Source: Isoetes taiwanensis
Taxonomy: Eukaryota; Streptophyta; Lycopodiopsida; Isoetales; Isoetaceae
DNA length: 64,000 nucleotides
Direction of reading: 5' to 3'
Assembly (NCBI GenBank): GCA_021234155.1
Contig: JAJEKV010000017.1
Coordinates: 21,299,449-21,363,448, forward strand
Shown here: piece by piece, positions 12,119-23,455 of the stretch
Layout of the letters: the number at the start of each line of letters is the position of its first letter
Position numbering within the stretch: the first letter of the stretch is position 1
The notes under the pieces: model-generated
What the model saw: the letters and a program-made list of their open reading frames with translations, nothing else
Told to the model about the DNA's origin: nothing
Databases searched by the model: none
Position numbers and translations under genes: made by a program

Positions 12119-14140
12119 TTTTTTCATTCTTAAAAGGCATTTGTATTATGTGATAGGTATCATAATTGGCTGGCCCAAGAAGAAAGACCATTAGCAAGGA
12201 ATACCTTGAAAAAATATTAGAACTTAAGCTTGTAAATGTATGCCACATAGTGTATACATGTAAATATTAGCATGTAATAATTAGGAGGGCAGAAATAAAG
12301 GGTAGTAGACCTCCAAATGTGAAAATAGGATAATTAAAAAGAAAAATGTAAGGTGTTTTAACCTTTGAAAAGTAAAATTAAGGGATATGAATTCACCTAA
12401 CTTTTTTTTTTTAGCGAGCGCCAAATGAGGAATGGATAGTGATTTTAATCGAGCAAATCCGACGGGCTACACATAGATATGGATTTGGTGCATTCTTTAG
12501 ATGAAGGAATTGCCGAAAAAGAGTTGGCTTCACCAAAGCTAAAGGTAATGGCTCGACGGTTCCTTTCGAGCTAAAAGGTAAGCTAAATGGTAATAGTTGC
12601 AAATTCATATAGGCAAAGCCTAGGGCATAGAATCAACCTCGGGCTACAAGGGATAGTGGAGAGGCTGATTTGAAAGCCCGGATTGACAGATTCACACACT
12701 TAGACCGGCAAAGGAGTCAAACCTTTAAGAGCACCATCTTAGTTGGTTTAAAGCACACCTTAAGCGGAATTGTATGGAGGAATTTGATTCGATGGGTACC
12801 CATCTGATTCGCATAATGAGTCGATACTAGAGGAAGAATGGCTTAATGTTTGAAATCCAAGCTTGCTTAGAAAGTCCGGAGGATTGCAATATGGAAGTCG
12901 GTAAGCATGGGGGATTAAGCGCCTGTGGCGGTATCACTGAATGTTTCGGATCTAACAAGTATGGTGGCAACAACAAGCATAAAGCGAAAATGAGGACTTG
13001 CATGGTAGTGCAAGTTACAAAAACGTTGTTCAGATTCGCAAGACGAAGACTATGATTATGAAATGGAAGATAATCGGGTTTGGTCAACACTTGTATGATT
13101 GCACATGGAATAATGACTATTCTAAAATTATTATCACATTGATTTCAAGTTTCGTTTTATGATTTCTTAACTAGGTATGGCTTGGGGTTAAAAAGGGTTA
13201 CAAAAGGTGATCGGGCCGAAGAGCCGAAAAACCTATATGTACCTTTTTGGCCCCTCACCCTTCACCATTATCATGCTAATGTGGTGTTGGTTGGTCGCAG
13301 TCCCCTTTCTCCTCTTTTGTTCTCTTTTTTGCTTTCAAGATCAAGATCCGGTTGGGAAGAACAGTTGATGAAGGATGGTTCTAGCAAACAGTTCAAGTAA
13401 ATGTTTAAGTGAATATTATTAAAGGGAGGTCTACCTAACCTGAATCATTTCTTCCTCGGAATTATAAGCATGTCTAAGCATTTAAACCGATCCATCTCAA
13501 AAAGCGATCCGATTTTTTGCACTTCGCCTTCTCTCATTTTCTTTAAAACGGTACATGTTCAGCCTGAGTATTATTACTTTTTTCTCCAAAGAACCTAAGT
13601 TATATGGGTTCCAAATAACAATGCATATTATGATAGCCATAATGGCTTTTAAAATCTTGAAAAATGAAGGATCTTTTTTTCTTCAGCCATTGTGTTTGGT
13701 CAGCTTTGATAATTGTTTTAGTGGATGTTCGATATTTAAAGCACATCTATTGCTATTTGAAAGGATTAAATGTCATGTTCAAACATATTCTCGCCTAAAG
13801 CATAGTAAGGTAATAAAATACAAGTGAAAACAAACTCATGACGTTTTTTAGACATGGCCATTAGGCCTAAAAAGTAATGAATTTGATGAAAGGCTCTAGC
13901 ATATAAAATAAAGGAATTGAACATATACTTAATGTAATTAAATGGCACACCGGGCTTGAAGGGTGTAAATGATTTATAGTTTAAATGGATCTTTGAACCA
14001 TGGCATAAGAGTTTGTGGATAAAGTGCCATCATGGATCTTGATCCTAGTATGGGCGTATAATACCGCAATCAGGGATTGACCGGGTCTGCGGATGTCATG
14101 CTAGTGGACTTTGTTTAGACTAGCGTGGATTGGATTTTTT
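12119..14140 (+). repeat. Left terminal direct repeat (pLTR-like) of the PLE
   Basis: Starts TTTTCATTCTTAAAAGGC and ends near GCGTGGATTGGATTTTTT. It matches 18467-20518 along its length with scattered indels. Part of the repeat is coding-like: the counterpart in the right copy reads LEEEWLNAEIQACLES and SQDEDYDYEMEDNRVW. The left copy has more frame breaks. Confidence 0.8.
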
Positions 14141-14324
14141 AGGGATTTCGTTCCTTGGTTATACCAGGGTCACTAAATCCTCAAACTTCGAGACATGGTT
14201 CATGATAAATATTTTCTATCGAAAGTATGTGACATAATGATCATTTTCCAACATTTTTACTTACTGGTTGACTTACATACAGGGTAAGGGTACGACATAT
14301 GATGTGATTTTACCCAAATGGAAT
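14141..14324. other. PLE internal sequence 5' of the nested LINE
   Basis: Non-coding stretch between the left repeat and the LINE tail. No feature assigned. Confidence 0.3.
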
Positions 14325-14490
14325 AAGAATAGAATAGAATAGTTTTTTTATCGTCCACTGAGACCAATCGGCCTATGGGACCCGAAGGAGCGCAACAAAC
14401 TTAAAACTTATTACCGTCCGGGTTAAAAACCCCACCCGGCGGGTTTTCGAGGAAAAACCGTGGCGATAATAAGAATGTTTACAAACCGCA
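14325..14490 (-). mobile_element. 5'-truncated LINE 3' end nested in the PLE
   Basis: Reverse-complement LINE terminus. It starts with an AGAATAGAATAG tail, then ATCGTCCACTGAG...CCTATGGGACCC. It then has the AAAACCC/GGGTTTT stem-loop (14426-14432 with 14441-14447) shared with the LINE copies ending at 36682 and 39211. Only about 165 bp remain. Confidence 0.75.
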
Positions 14491-14518
14491 TACAAGTATA
14501 CATCATCATGAAATAAAT

Positions 14519-14713
14519 GTGTATGTACATGTCAAGTGCGTGCCCGAGGAGCTTGCTGATATTGGCTCTGACATTCAAGACCGGTGCCAAGTTATGCGAG
14601 ACAAAGTATTTTATGTTGCATCAAGGATATTAGGGCATGAATATATATTACAAAAGGAGATGGCCGTAACCCCCGAACAAGATTCGCTGGTCTTTGCACC
14701 TAGGGTTCAATGA
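14519..14713 (+). pseudogene. PLE upstream coding relic
   Basis: Short open frame reading VPEELADIGSDIQDRCQVMR..., plausibly part of the element's protein N-terminal to the RT. It is separated from the next frame by stops. The domain is not recognised. Confidence 0.35.
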
Positions 14714-15164
14714 ATGGATCCAAGCTTTTCTAATATCAATCGGGGATGTTGATAAATTGTACAAGTCATTGACACACTATACGCCAGCCTACCGACATAA
14801 TATATCAATGGACAATTGAGGAGGACGTGCAAAAAGTCAATTTAAAGCAAAGACCTTTGCCTGCCCTGAAAAGGCATACAAAGTTAAGAAGAAAGATAAG
14901 ACCATGGAGGTCGTACAAGTGGATGATACTGGATGGTGCGGATGATCCCTTTGATTCCTTGCTCACAGATAAGGATAAAGGCGGACCTTAATGCGAAATC
15001 AACAACTGCGATGATGAGCACAAAGTGAATTTGAATTTACACTTCATAATTGCCTAAATTTTCCTATTATACCGTATTGGTTGAAAGCCACTGCTTTGTG
15101 TTATGCAATCGGGGGATCCGGAGGACCGAAACTTTGGAGCATTAGCTCCCATTAACGAGGATAC

Positions 15165-15746
15165 TTGGATTATTCTCGGTTATTACTAAGAATCAGCCGA
15201 GGTCGCAAGTGTGGTCTGCCAAGGGAATGGAAAAAGTTTGTATCAATGGAGGAAATCAAATGCGGCATTGATACAAGATTTTTTGATAAGAAATGCACTA
15301 AAAGTAGTTACATGTATGTTAGTCAGAAAGGTCACATGACCTATTCATCAATTGATAGAAATGAGTTCTACCTCAAAAGACTATGGGGGACCATGTGCCC
15401 GTATATTAAGTGCATATGTGATGATCGTGGAAAGAAGAAAAGCAAAAATGACGCATGCAATGACAACATGACCTGGATAGATCACGCAATATGGTACATG
15501 CTAAACAATTTGGAATCTATTTATCCTAACATGTCCGCAAGGTTTTACCGTGTTGTAGCCTTTAGGGGGTTCCTCAAGGGACCTCTGAAAACTAGCATTA
15601 TGGGATACTTATCCTACTTGGAAGTCAGGGGAATTCTAATACACATGGCACTCAAGTTTGGTGCAGACCCATGGTGTGATCTTAAAATCGGCCTACACAA
15701 GTGCAAAATGGTCGAACTCAGAGCCAAACAATCAGCCCACTTCTAA
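15165..15746 (+). CDS. PLE-encoded protein segment upstream of the RT, unknown domain
   Basis: 193-codon open frame. It is Lys/Arg-rich at the start and has clustered cysteines around residues 80-97 (MCPYIKCICDD, then a KKKSK run and another Cys), which could be a metal-binding or nucleic-acid-binding segment. It is in the same frame as the start of the RT frame at 16212, and together they may be one original polyprotein. No GIY-YIG signature is visible in it. The function is unassigned. Confidence 0.45.
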   Translation: MDYSRLLLRISRGRKCGLPREWKKFVSMEEIKCGIDTRFFDKKCTKSSYMYVSQKGHMTYSSIDRNEFYLKRLWGTMCPYIKCICDDRGKKKSKNDACNDNMTWIDHAIWYMLNNLESIYPNMSARFYRVVAFRGFLKGPLKTSIMGYLSYLEVRGILIHMALKFGADPWCDLKIGLHKCKMVELRAKQSAHF

Positions 15747-16211
15747 AGAGACCGGTAAGGTCGCTAGCAACTTTAGTAGGCGCCCGAAGGAGCATGGAAA
15801 GCCCTTCCGGCAAGATGCAAAGTGTGGTGACTAAGCCACCAAGAATCACCACTAAACCGACGTTTGAGACAAAGAAGTGAATCGAGAATGCATCGATTGA
15901 ATGCATTGGCACCCGTGCCGCCATGGAGCATTCTCGTTACCAAAGCAAGGAGTATCGGCAAGAAGAAATATTGATGCCGCCAAGGACGAGCTCATATATC
16001 AAATATAAGAAAAACGGTATGACACTAAACATAAAAAGCTTTATTTATATACATATGCATGTCATTGATTGAAGGTCAAATACCTTAAAAAACTCTATTT
16101 GATGAGTATAAACTACTCGCCATTTGGCCACAAAACAAAAAAGCATTCCCAAAGACAATGTACATGGAAGAACCAGATCCTGGTAAATGGGATTAGCTTT
16201 AGTTTTAATGA
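15747..16211 (+). other. Degenerate PLE internal sequence between coding frames
   Basis: No long frame. It probably corresponds to decayed coding sequence linking 15746 to the RT. Confidence 0.3.
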
Positions 16212-18308
16212 GTGGGTTATGTTTATATTTTACAGATATTTAAGACCATTAGCAGGAGTTGTCAGGGGAGGTTATATTTGGTTGATAACAAACCTAAAAG
16301 CAGTACTAGGGTGATACATTGCAAATTCTTATCGAAAATACAGGATAAGATATGCCTACCCAGAATATTTCAAAAGGTTGCTGTGGAATGTTTTGGTGAA
16401 GCAGGCGAGAACATGATGAAGGCAACCATGTTTGGATGGAAGTACATTGAGAATCTTAAGGACATGTTCTATAAACCCTTCTACATCTTTGCCCAAGATA
16501 AAGAAGTCCCATGTCCTTGCAGGAACCCCAATTTGGCCTCTTTTATTGACCATGATATTGGTCACATAAGAACGACCAAGTTGACCATCATTAGGAACAA
16601 AATGCTCAGAAATTTGTTCAGCAAAGACCTTAATCATATACCCGACATGGTACTAGTGGGTAAAGAATTTAAAACAGAGATAGAACGAGTGTGTGATGCA
16701 TTTTTTGATGCACACAGATTCACGTACCCTGATATTGGGGATGATGAAGTTAGTAATTTCAAGGCTAGGGTGGTCTGCCAGCAGGATCAGTATTGCACTA
16801 AAACTTGAAAGTACCAAAAAATTCCCCATGATGGATGATGCAGTTATCAAAAATGCTGATTGGCTCATTAAAAACTTTTACATAGCTGGAGTGGACAAAG
16901 CTTCAAATAACCCATCCTTTATTTGTCCTACACATATTAGAATGATGGCTCTTGAACGCCTTAATGGCCCTGACTTTCAACCTATTCTAGATACACATGT
17001 GGAGTTACAGACCAAAATTAAAAGTAGCATTCAAGAAATAATTGGGTATATTGGCTTTGAGTCAGAGAGACTACCATATTTACTAGGGGTTTTTAAAGCG
17101 CACAAAAAAGACTATAGGTGGATAACGAATGCCCACAATACCATCTATACCGAAATCTCTCAGATAGTCAATCTCTGGATTAAATAACATATTGAGTAAT
17201 TGGCCCCAGAGATCACCGACATGTTATGTGCCAAAGATACATACGATGATGCCTGGCAAAGTTAACTCATGTTGGGTTGTTAACTCTATCTTTGATGTGG
17301 TGATTAATCTTCCTCCCAAAATACATGAAATTTTCGTAAGAAAGCTTGAGATATCACTAGATGTTATGAAAATATCCCATTAACAATGATAGAGGGATAT
17401 GCATGGTAATTGAAAATGTTATAAAAGCTGCATGGAGATGGCAGAAAAGTTTACACCAAGGCTATGATTTATGGTTAAAAAGAAGCAGCAATGGCTTTGT
17501 AGTCAAGTGGTTCAAGACTGAACCTAAAGGGAAGTGCTGGTCCAGACTTGGAATGGAAAAATTCATCAAGGCCAATCATTGGCTACTCTCAAATTGTGTA
17601 ATTGCCATGGGTAATAGCATGTGGCAGCAGGTATGTGGGATCCCAATGGGCTTCTCTTGCAGCCCTAGCTGGTGTAACTTGTATCTAGCCTGGTTTGAGG
17701 CTGACTTCATCAAAACACTAGCAAGATGTGGGAAGTTTAAGGAGATAAGCATGTTCAAAGATATGTTCAGATATATTGATGATCTATTAGCTGTCAATTG
17801 CCCTATTATTAGAAACTTTTTGAAGGTGGTGCTGGAATATGAAGAAGACCAAATTAGCATATATGACATGAGGAAATTAGGGATTAAAGAAGAAACTACT
17901 TTTCATGAGAAGTATGGGCAGGGAAATAAATGCAGTTACAGGGCCAATTTCCTAAATATGACCATAGAAATAGTTAACAATCTGAATGGCCTATACCGAA
18001 CCATTAGATATGACAAAAGGGATGTGTTACCGTTCAAAGCACTAAAATTTGTGCATGCTGATAGCTGCAGACCGTATCACCAAGCCAGAAATGTTATCAT
18101 ATCTCAAGTCCTACCGTATATGTATGTTAATTCATGTCCTATCAAAGCAGCAATGGACATTGCAGGTCTCATTAGAAGCTTCAACAACAACGGGTTTGAT
18201 GTGCGTGGGTTATTGAAGAAAGTCACAAAGTACATCATGGAAGGATGCTTCCCTGGATTGAAGTTTGACAAGCAAGCTTTACTACAGGAAATTGCAACAT
18301 GCTTTTAG
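16212..18308 (+). pseudogene. Penelope-like reverse transcriptase (frameshifted)
   Basis: Three coding blocks in shifting frames: 16212-16808, 16693-17187 and about 17350-18308. In order they show: a Cys-containing upstream segment (CPCRNPNLASFIDHDIGHI, TTKLTIIRNKMLRNLF); the PLE hallmark DKASNNPSFIC; LPYLLGVFKAHKKDYRW; motif A DITRCYENIPL with the catalytic Asp (about 17350-17385, out of the main frame); motif B QVCGIPMGFSCSPSWCNLY; motif C RYIDDLLAVN with both catalytic Asp; and a C-terminal thumb-like region (IRYDKRDVLPFKALKF). At least two frameshifts, near 16785 and 17370, disrupt it. Stop at 18306-18308. The related family is common in animal and algal genomes. In this copy all catalytic aspartates are readable, so decay is recent or partly apparent. 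Confidence 0.8.
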
Positions 18309-18357
18309 TAAAAAGGTACTTACCAGTATAATCCAGGATTTCGTATGACTAACAATA

Positions 18358-18451
18358 TGATAGGGTAAGGGATGGACCCCAACTGTAATAAGTAGGGGTC
18401 CACCCTCCCTGCTATTACAGATTTCAGTATTTGGTCCACTCTTATCCTATG
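18358..18451 (+). ncRNA. Highly structured segment with interleaved stems (possible pseudoknot)
   Basis: Stem 1: AGGG-(A bulge)-TGGACCCC at 18368-18380 pairs with GGGGTCCACCCT at 18395-18406. Stem 2: CTGTAATA at 18383-18390 pairs with TATTACAG at 18413-18420. The two stems are interleaved, the topology of an H-type pseudoknot. An outer pairing of ATAGGGTAAG (about 18360-18369) with CTTATCCTAT (18441-18450) competes with stem 1 at its edge. It lies just after the RT stop and before the downstream repeat. Self-cleaving ribozymes are known in PLE repeats, but no hammerhead core was seen here. The RNA role is an inference. Confidence 0.5.
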
Positions 18452-18466
18452 GTAGGAGGTAGGCTT

Positions 18467-20518
18467 TTTTTCTATTTTCATTCTTAAAAGGCATTTGTAT
18501 TATGTGATAGGTATCATAATTGGCTGGCCCAAGAAGAAAGACCATTAGCAAGGAATACCTTGAAAAAATATTAGAACTTAAGCTTGTAAATGTATGCCAC
18601 ATAGTGTATACATGTAAATATTAGCATGTAATAATTAGGAGGGCAGAAATAAAGGGTAGTAGACCTCCAGATGTGAAAATAGGATAATTAAAAAAGAAAA
18701 ACGTAAGGTGTTTTAACCTTTGAAAAGTAAAATTAAGGGATGTGAATTCACCTAACTTTTTTAGGGCGGAGCGCAAGAGTGAATGGATAGTGATCTAAAC
18801 CGAGCAAATCCCGGAGCTACACATAGATATGGATTTGGTGCGGATTCTTTAGATGAAGGAATTGCCGAGAAAAAAGAGTTGACGGCTCACCAAAGCTAAA
18901 AGGTAATGGCTCTGACGGTTCACTGAAGCTAAAAGGTAAGCTAAATGGTAATAGTTGCAAATTCATATGGGCAAAGCCTAGGGCATAGAATCAACTTACG
19001 GGCTACAAGGGATAGTGGAGAGGCTGATTTGAAAGCCCGGATTGCCGATTCACACACTTAGACCGGCGGTGAGTCAAACCTTTAAGAGCACCATGCCGGA
19101 TTGGTTTAAAGCACACCTTAAGCGTATATTTGTATGGAGGAATTTGATTCGTGATGGGTACCCATACAGTTCAGACAATGAGTCGATACTAGAGGAAGAA
19201 TGGCTTAATGCTGAAATCCAAGCTTGCTTAGAAAGTCTGGAGGATTGCAATATGGAAGCTGGTAAGCATGGGGGGATTAAGCGCCTGGCGGGGCGTATCA
19301 TCTAATGTTTCGGGATCTAACAAGTATGGTGGCAACAACAAGCATAGCGTAAATGAGGACTTGCATGGTAGTGCAAGTTACAAAACGTTGTTCCGTTCGC
19401 AAGACGAAGACTATGATTATGAAATGGAAGATAATCGTGTTTGGCTTTGAACACTTGTATGATTGCACATCAGTTTATAATGGGTATTCTAAAAATTATT
19501 ATCACATTGATTTCAAATTCTTTGTTTAGCGATTTTTAACTAGGTATGGCTTGGGGTTAAAAGGGGTTACAAAAGGTGATCGGCCGAGCCGAAAACCTTA
19601 TGTACCTTTTGGCCCCTCACCCTTTTACCATTATCATGCTAATGTGGTGTTGGTTGGTCGCAGTGCACCTGGCTTCTCCTCTTTTTGTTCTCTTTTTTGC
19701 TTTCAAGATCAAGATCCGGTTTTGGAAGAAACGTTTGATGAAGGATGGTTCTAGCAAAGCAGTCAAGTAAATGTTTCGTGAATATTATTAAAGGGAGGTC
19801 TACCTAAACTGAATCATTTCTTCCTCGAATTATAAGCATGTCTAAGCATTTAAACCCATCCATCTCAAAACTCCCATCCGATTTTGCACTTCCGCCTTCT
19901 CTCAGATTTTCTTTAAAAGCGGTACATGTTCGGGCTGCGAGTATTATTACTTTTTCTCCAAAGAAATCCTAAGTTATATGGGTTCCAAAGATAACAATGC
20001 ATATTATGATAGCCATAATGGCTTTTAAAATCTTGAAAAATGAAGGATTTTTTTCTTCATTTGTGTTTGGTCACTGATAATTGTTTTAGTGGATGTTCGA
20101 TATTTAAAGCACATCTATTCCTATTTGAAAGGATTAAATGTCATGTTCGCTTTATATTCCGCCTAAAGCATAGTAAGGTAATAAAATACAAGTGAAAACA
20201 AACTCATGACGTTTTTTAGACATGGCCATTAGGCCTAAAAAAAGTAATTTGAATTTGATGAAAGGCTCGGTGCATATAAAAATAAAGGAATTGAACATAT
20301 ACTTAATGTAATTAAAATGGCACACCGGCTTGAAGGGTGTAAATGATTTACGTAGTTTAAATGGATCTTTGAACCATGGCATAAGAGTTTGTGGATAAAG
20401 TGCCATCATGGATCTTGATCCTAGTATGCATAATAATTTTAAATGCAGGGATTGACTTGTGCGGATGTCATGCTAGTGGACTCTGTTTAGACTAAGCGTG
20501 GATCGATTTTTTTTTTTT
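18467..20518 (+). repeat. Right terminal direct repeat of the PLE
   Basis: Second copy of 12119-14140. It is better preserved in the coding-like part: 19042-19305 reads MPDWFKAHLKRIFVWRN and LEEEWLNAEIQACLES, and about 19310-19450 reads SGSNKYGGNN and EDYDYEMEDNRVW. It ends in a T-run. This may be the 5' end of the PLE protein in a truncated downstream tandem copy. Confidence 0.8.
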
Positions 20519-20882
20519 AATGCGTTAATTGTTTCAATGTTAGTCTTATCATTACAATCTTATGTGGGAGTTACCTTAAGTGTAACTTCGTGCAATGCAA
20601 TATCAAGGCCCTCGTTATATAACTACAAGTTGACATCAAATTACTTTAAATACGAACAATGCAACTAATGGAAATTGAAATTAATGATGAAAAATTAGAT
20701 TCAAACAATTTACTTGTACTAGTTCTTTTCAACAACTACATGCTTCTCTCAATTGCTACTTTCCATCTTGCAAGTTCATGCAAGTGGTTAACAACAAGTG
20801 TGGGTATGTTGATTTCTTCTTCCTTGACCACTTCTGCATTCAGCCGCTGGTGCAACCACTTTTGATTATTCTTTGAGTGCAA

Positions 20883-21432
20883 TCAAGTGTGCAGAACTGC
20901 TTTTGTGTAGTTGAATACTTTATCATGTTCCTCATTCTCAAAGCTCTCAACTATTAAGCATGTGTCTGGTGGGGACAGGAAAGTCTTGTATAAAGAGTCA
21001 TCCACAAGCACAACATCCCCCACTTCATTGAAAGCCTCATGAATTTTGACAATTGGCTTCATGAAAACTAGCTTGTTTGGATTGCCTAGAAACCTGAAAG
21101 GCATCTCTTCACATTCTGTCTGACCCCAAATGAATTTAAATTGTCCAATGTAGTGTGCTAGCAGAATACTATTAAGAATCTGTGATGTTGTGCTTCATCA
21201 TGCTAGACCAGATCCCAACTTCAAATCTATCAAAACAAAAATTCAAGAACTGTTGTAGAAGAGGTCTGCACACCACCACTTTCCCTGTTGTATAGTACTT
21301 CTTCAACCCTAGTGGAACCTTTACTTTTGATCTTTTTTCGAAGGTGTTGACCAAAACACCATTAATTTCTAAGATGACAAGCTTTTTCTTTTCTGATTCC
21401 AGTTCTGCAACTTTCGTAGAAATTAAACTCAA
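20883..21432 (-). pseudogene. FCP1/CTD-phosphatase-like (HAD family) gene fragment
   Basis: Two frames, 21432-21172 and about 21165-20883, join after a one-base shift near 21175. The first reads KKKLVILEINGVLVNTF, CRPLLQQFLNF and FEVGIWSSMMKHNI. The second reads IGQFKFIWGQTECEE, LVFMKPIVKIHEAF and GDVVLVDDSLYK. This is the FCP1-homology domain order of small plant HAD proteins. The catalytic DxDxT motif is replaced by LEINGVL, so phosphatase activity is unlikely. It stops at 20883 shortly after the VDDS motif. It lies immediately right of the PLE. It is a truncated or captured fragment rather than a full gene. Confidence 0.6.
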
Positions 21433-22703
21433 ACATCACCACTAAAACATGAATTAAAAAACAAAATTATTAATTAAAGAAAATAGAATTACAAAGTTCA
21501 AACAGTGTTTTCAAATACCATTGAAATCATGTGAAAACTTGTTTGAAGTAAAGGTCTAATATGCCATCAAAATATGCCCATCGAATACTGCTTCGAATAA
21601 TCTCCAAAGGGAAAACATAAATGCAGAACTACAACCGCCTCCAAGAAACCATAAGGAAAAAATAAAATAAAGGATTCCATGCATCAATGTCCAACCAACC
21701 TGGTTATGAAATGCCATGTAGGATCACGATGATTACCATATAGTTCCAGGACCAGAAAAAGACAAAAGGACGATCGTTCGAAGAAACCCACATGCTTGAT
21801 TGGGAAAGTGAACCAACGACATAATATTAAAATGACAAGTTCAAGAAGTATATAATATGATAAGATACAAATGCTAAAAAAGTTTCATCGACGTCATCAC
21901 ACAAAGATCAATCAATAGATCTTAGTCCCTCTTTAGAAACACTTACTAGGCCAACGACCATACGAGGCTTGGAACATAGAGAATATTGTAACAGGATATC
22001 ATGTTTCCTAAAAAACCTCAAAAACGAATTTGCAAACCACAAGTGCAAACAAACAAATTAATAAGTCAAACAAAAGCCGGATCCATTTTAACCACGAGGC
22101 AAGGCCGGGTGATGTCGTAAGCAAAAGTAAAGGACACAAGGCAAATGCATACGAGATGTGAGCCACCATAAAAATGGATCAACATGTTCCTTTAATGATC
22201 GTATTACAGCTACAATACCCATCTGTCTTGAAATCATCATCAAATATCTGAAAACCCAAGGTGAACTAGACTCTCAATCATGTTCTTTTATTGTGCTAGC
22301 CAACTATAACAGACCTATGAATCCATCTTGCAACACATTAATATCTATGAAGAGAAAAGAGATACCTTTTAGCCTTTCTTCCGTTCATCTTTTTTTCCCT
22401 CACACATGCAATTCATATCTGATTATTGAAGCTTCGATTATGAGCATTCATCCTTGTCCATTTGTCTGTGCAGATATTCATCGTTTCATCTATATCTCTT
22501 TGAGAGGAAAAAATCGGCTACTTTGGGTTTTTCTACTGCATCAGTAAACACTTGTTACAAGTAAAAACTCTTTCGCAAGATCACTTTGAACCGCTGAGAA
22601 GGTCGGTTTCTGGTAAATCTCGATGCCCATATAGCATCTAAGGCTGAGAGTATAATCACATCTAAAAGCGCCCGAAAGGTAAAAAAATTCAAGTCAAACG
22701 AAA
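21433..22703. other. AT-rich stretch without recognised genes
   Basis: Frames at 22158-22547 (+) and 22555-22821 (-) have no family features. Upstream sequence of the FCP1-like fragment should lie at its left end. Confidence 0.3.
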
Positions 22704-23010
22704 GAAGATTTGGAAGAAATAAAATAATATAAAATAAAAGAACGATAAAAGAACGATTATATCCTATGCAGACAAAGCCGACATGCCAGTAGGCAGGGAT
22801 ATCCTGTGCAATCAAAGCCAATAGACTAATAGGCAGGCAATAGATAGCCAGGATAACGAAGATTTGGAAGAAATAAAATAATATAAAATAAAAGAACGAT
22901 AAAAGAACGATTATATCCTATGCGGACAAAGCCGACATACCCGAGGGCGGGGATATCTGTGCAATCAAAGCCAATAGACTAATAGGCGGGGCAATAGATG
23001 GCCGGGATAA
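22704..23010. repeat. Tandem duplication, about 154 bp x 2
   Basis: Unit 1 is 22704-22857 and unit 2 is 22858-23010. They are near identical, except that several CAG in unit 1 are CGG in unit 2 (GCAGAC/GCGGAC, GGCAGG/GGCGGG, GCCAGGAT/GCCGGGAT). Confidence 0.85.
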
Positions 23011-23247
23011 CCCAACCGCAAGACCACCAAGAAAATATTGAAAAAGCAAAGCCAAGAAAATAAAAAAAGCAAACATTATAGCAACTTATTTGGAAAGACG
23101 CTCGCCCGATGTGATGTTGAAGCTATGCTTTGCAGATCCACGCTCTCGCACGCATCAGATTGTAGCTTGGAAGCGCTGAAACCACTGGACAACTACCTGG
23201 CTTAATAATCGTCCTACAACGGCAAAAAAATACAATAGGATCATGCA

Positions 23248-23455
23248 AACAAATGAGAGATTATGGTTGCTCAAACCAGAGAGCCTAATCGATGTGAAAA
23301 TAGAAGAGATAGAATAGAATCAAACAAATGAGAGATTAGGGTTGCTTAGAGCAAATAGCCAATCGATGTGTTAGACGATAGAATAGAATAGAACAAAAGA
23401 GAGCTTAGGATTGCGGATAGCCTAATCGATGTGAGAAGAAAAGATAGAATAAGGA
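23248..23455. repeat. Short tandem repeat, about 72 bp x 3
   Basis: Three diverged units each carry ...GAGAGATTAGGGTTGC..., AATCGATGTG and GATAGAATAGAA. They begin near 23248, 23321 and 23393. Confidence 0.6.

Larger units (their letters stand above)
12119..20518 (+). mobile_element. Penelope-like retroelement with 2 kb terminal direct repeats
   Basis: Direct repeats at 12119-14140 and 18467-20518 flank a 4.3 kb internal part. The internal part encodes a reverse transcriptase whose motifs match the Penelope-like (PLE) type: DKASNN, LPYLLGVFKAHKK, DITRCYENIPL, GIPMGFSCSP and YIDD. PLEs characteristically have LTR-like repeats arising from partial head-to-tail copies. No integrase, RNase H or gag-like domain was seen. 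A truncated LINE (14325-14490, minus strand) is nested inside. No target-site duplication was found at the outer ends, which are T-runs on both sides. Conserved plant PLEs are rare, so horizontal origin is possible. Confidence 0.7.

Noticed and set aside
12119-20518. Hammerhead ribozyme in the PLE repeats
   Set aside because: No CTGATGA...GAAA core with flanking stems found in either copy, although CHG-type errors could hide one.
12119-20518. LTR retrotransposon
   Set aside because: No TG...CA ends, primer-binding site, gag, protease or integrase, and the RT motifs are Penelope-type.
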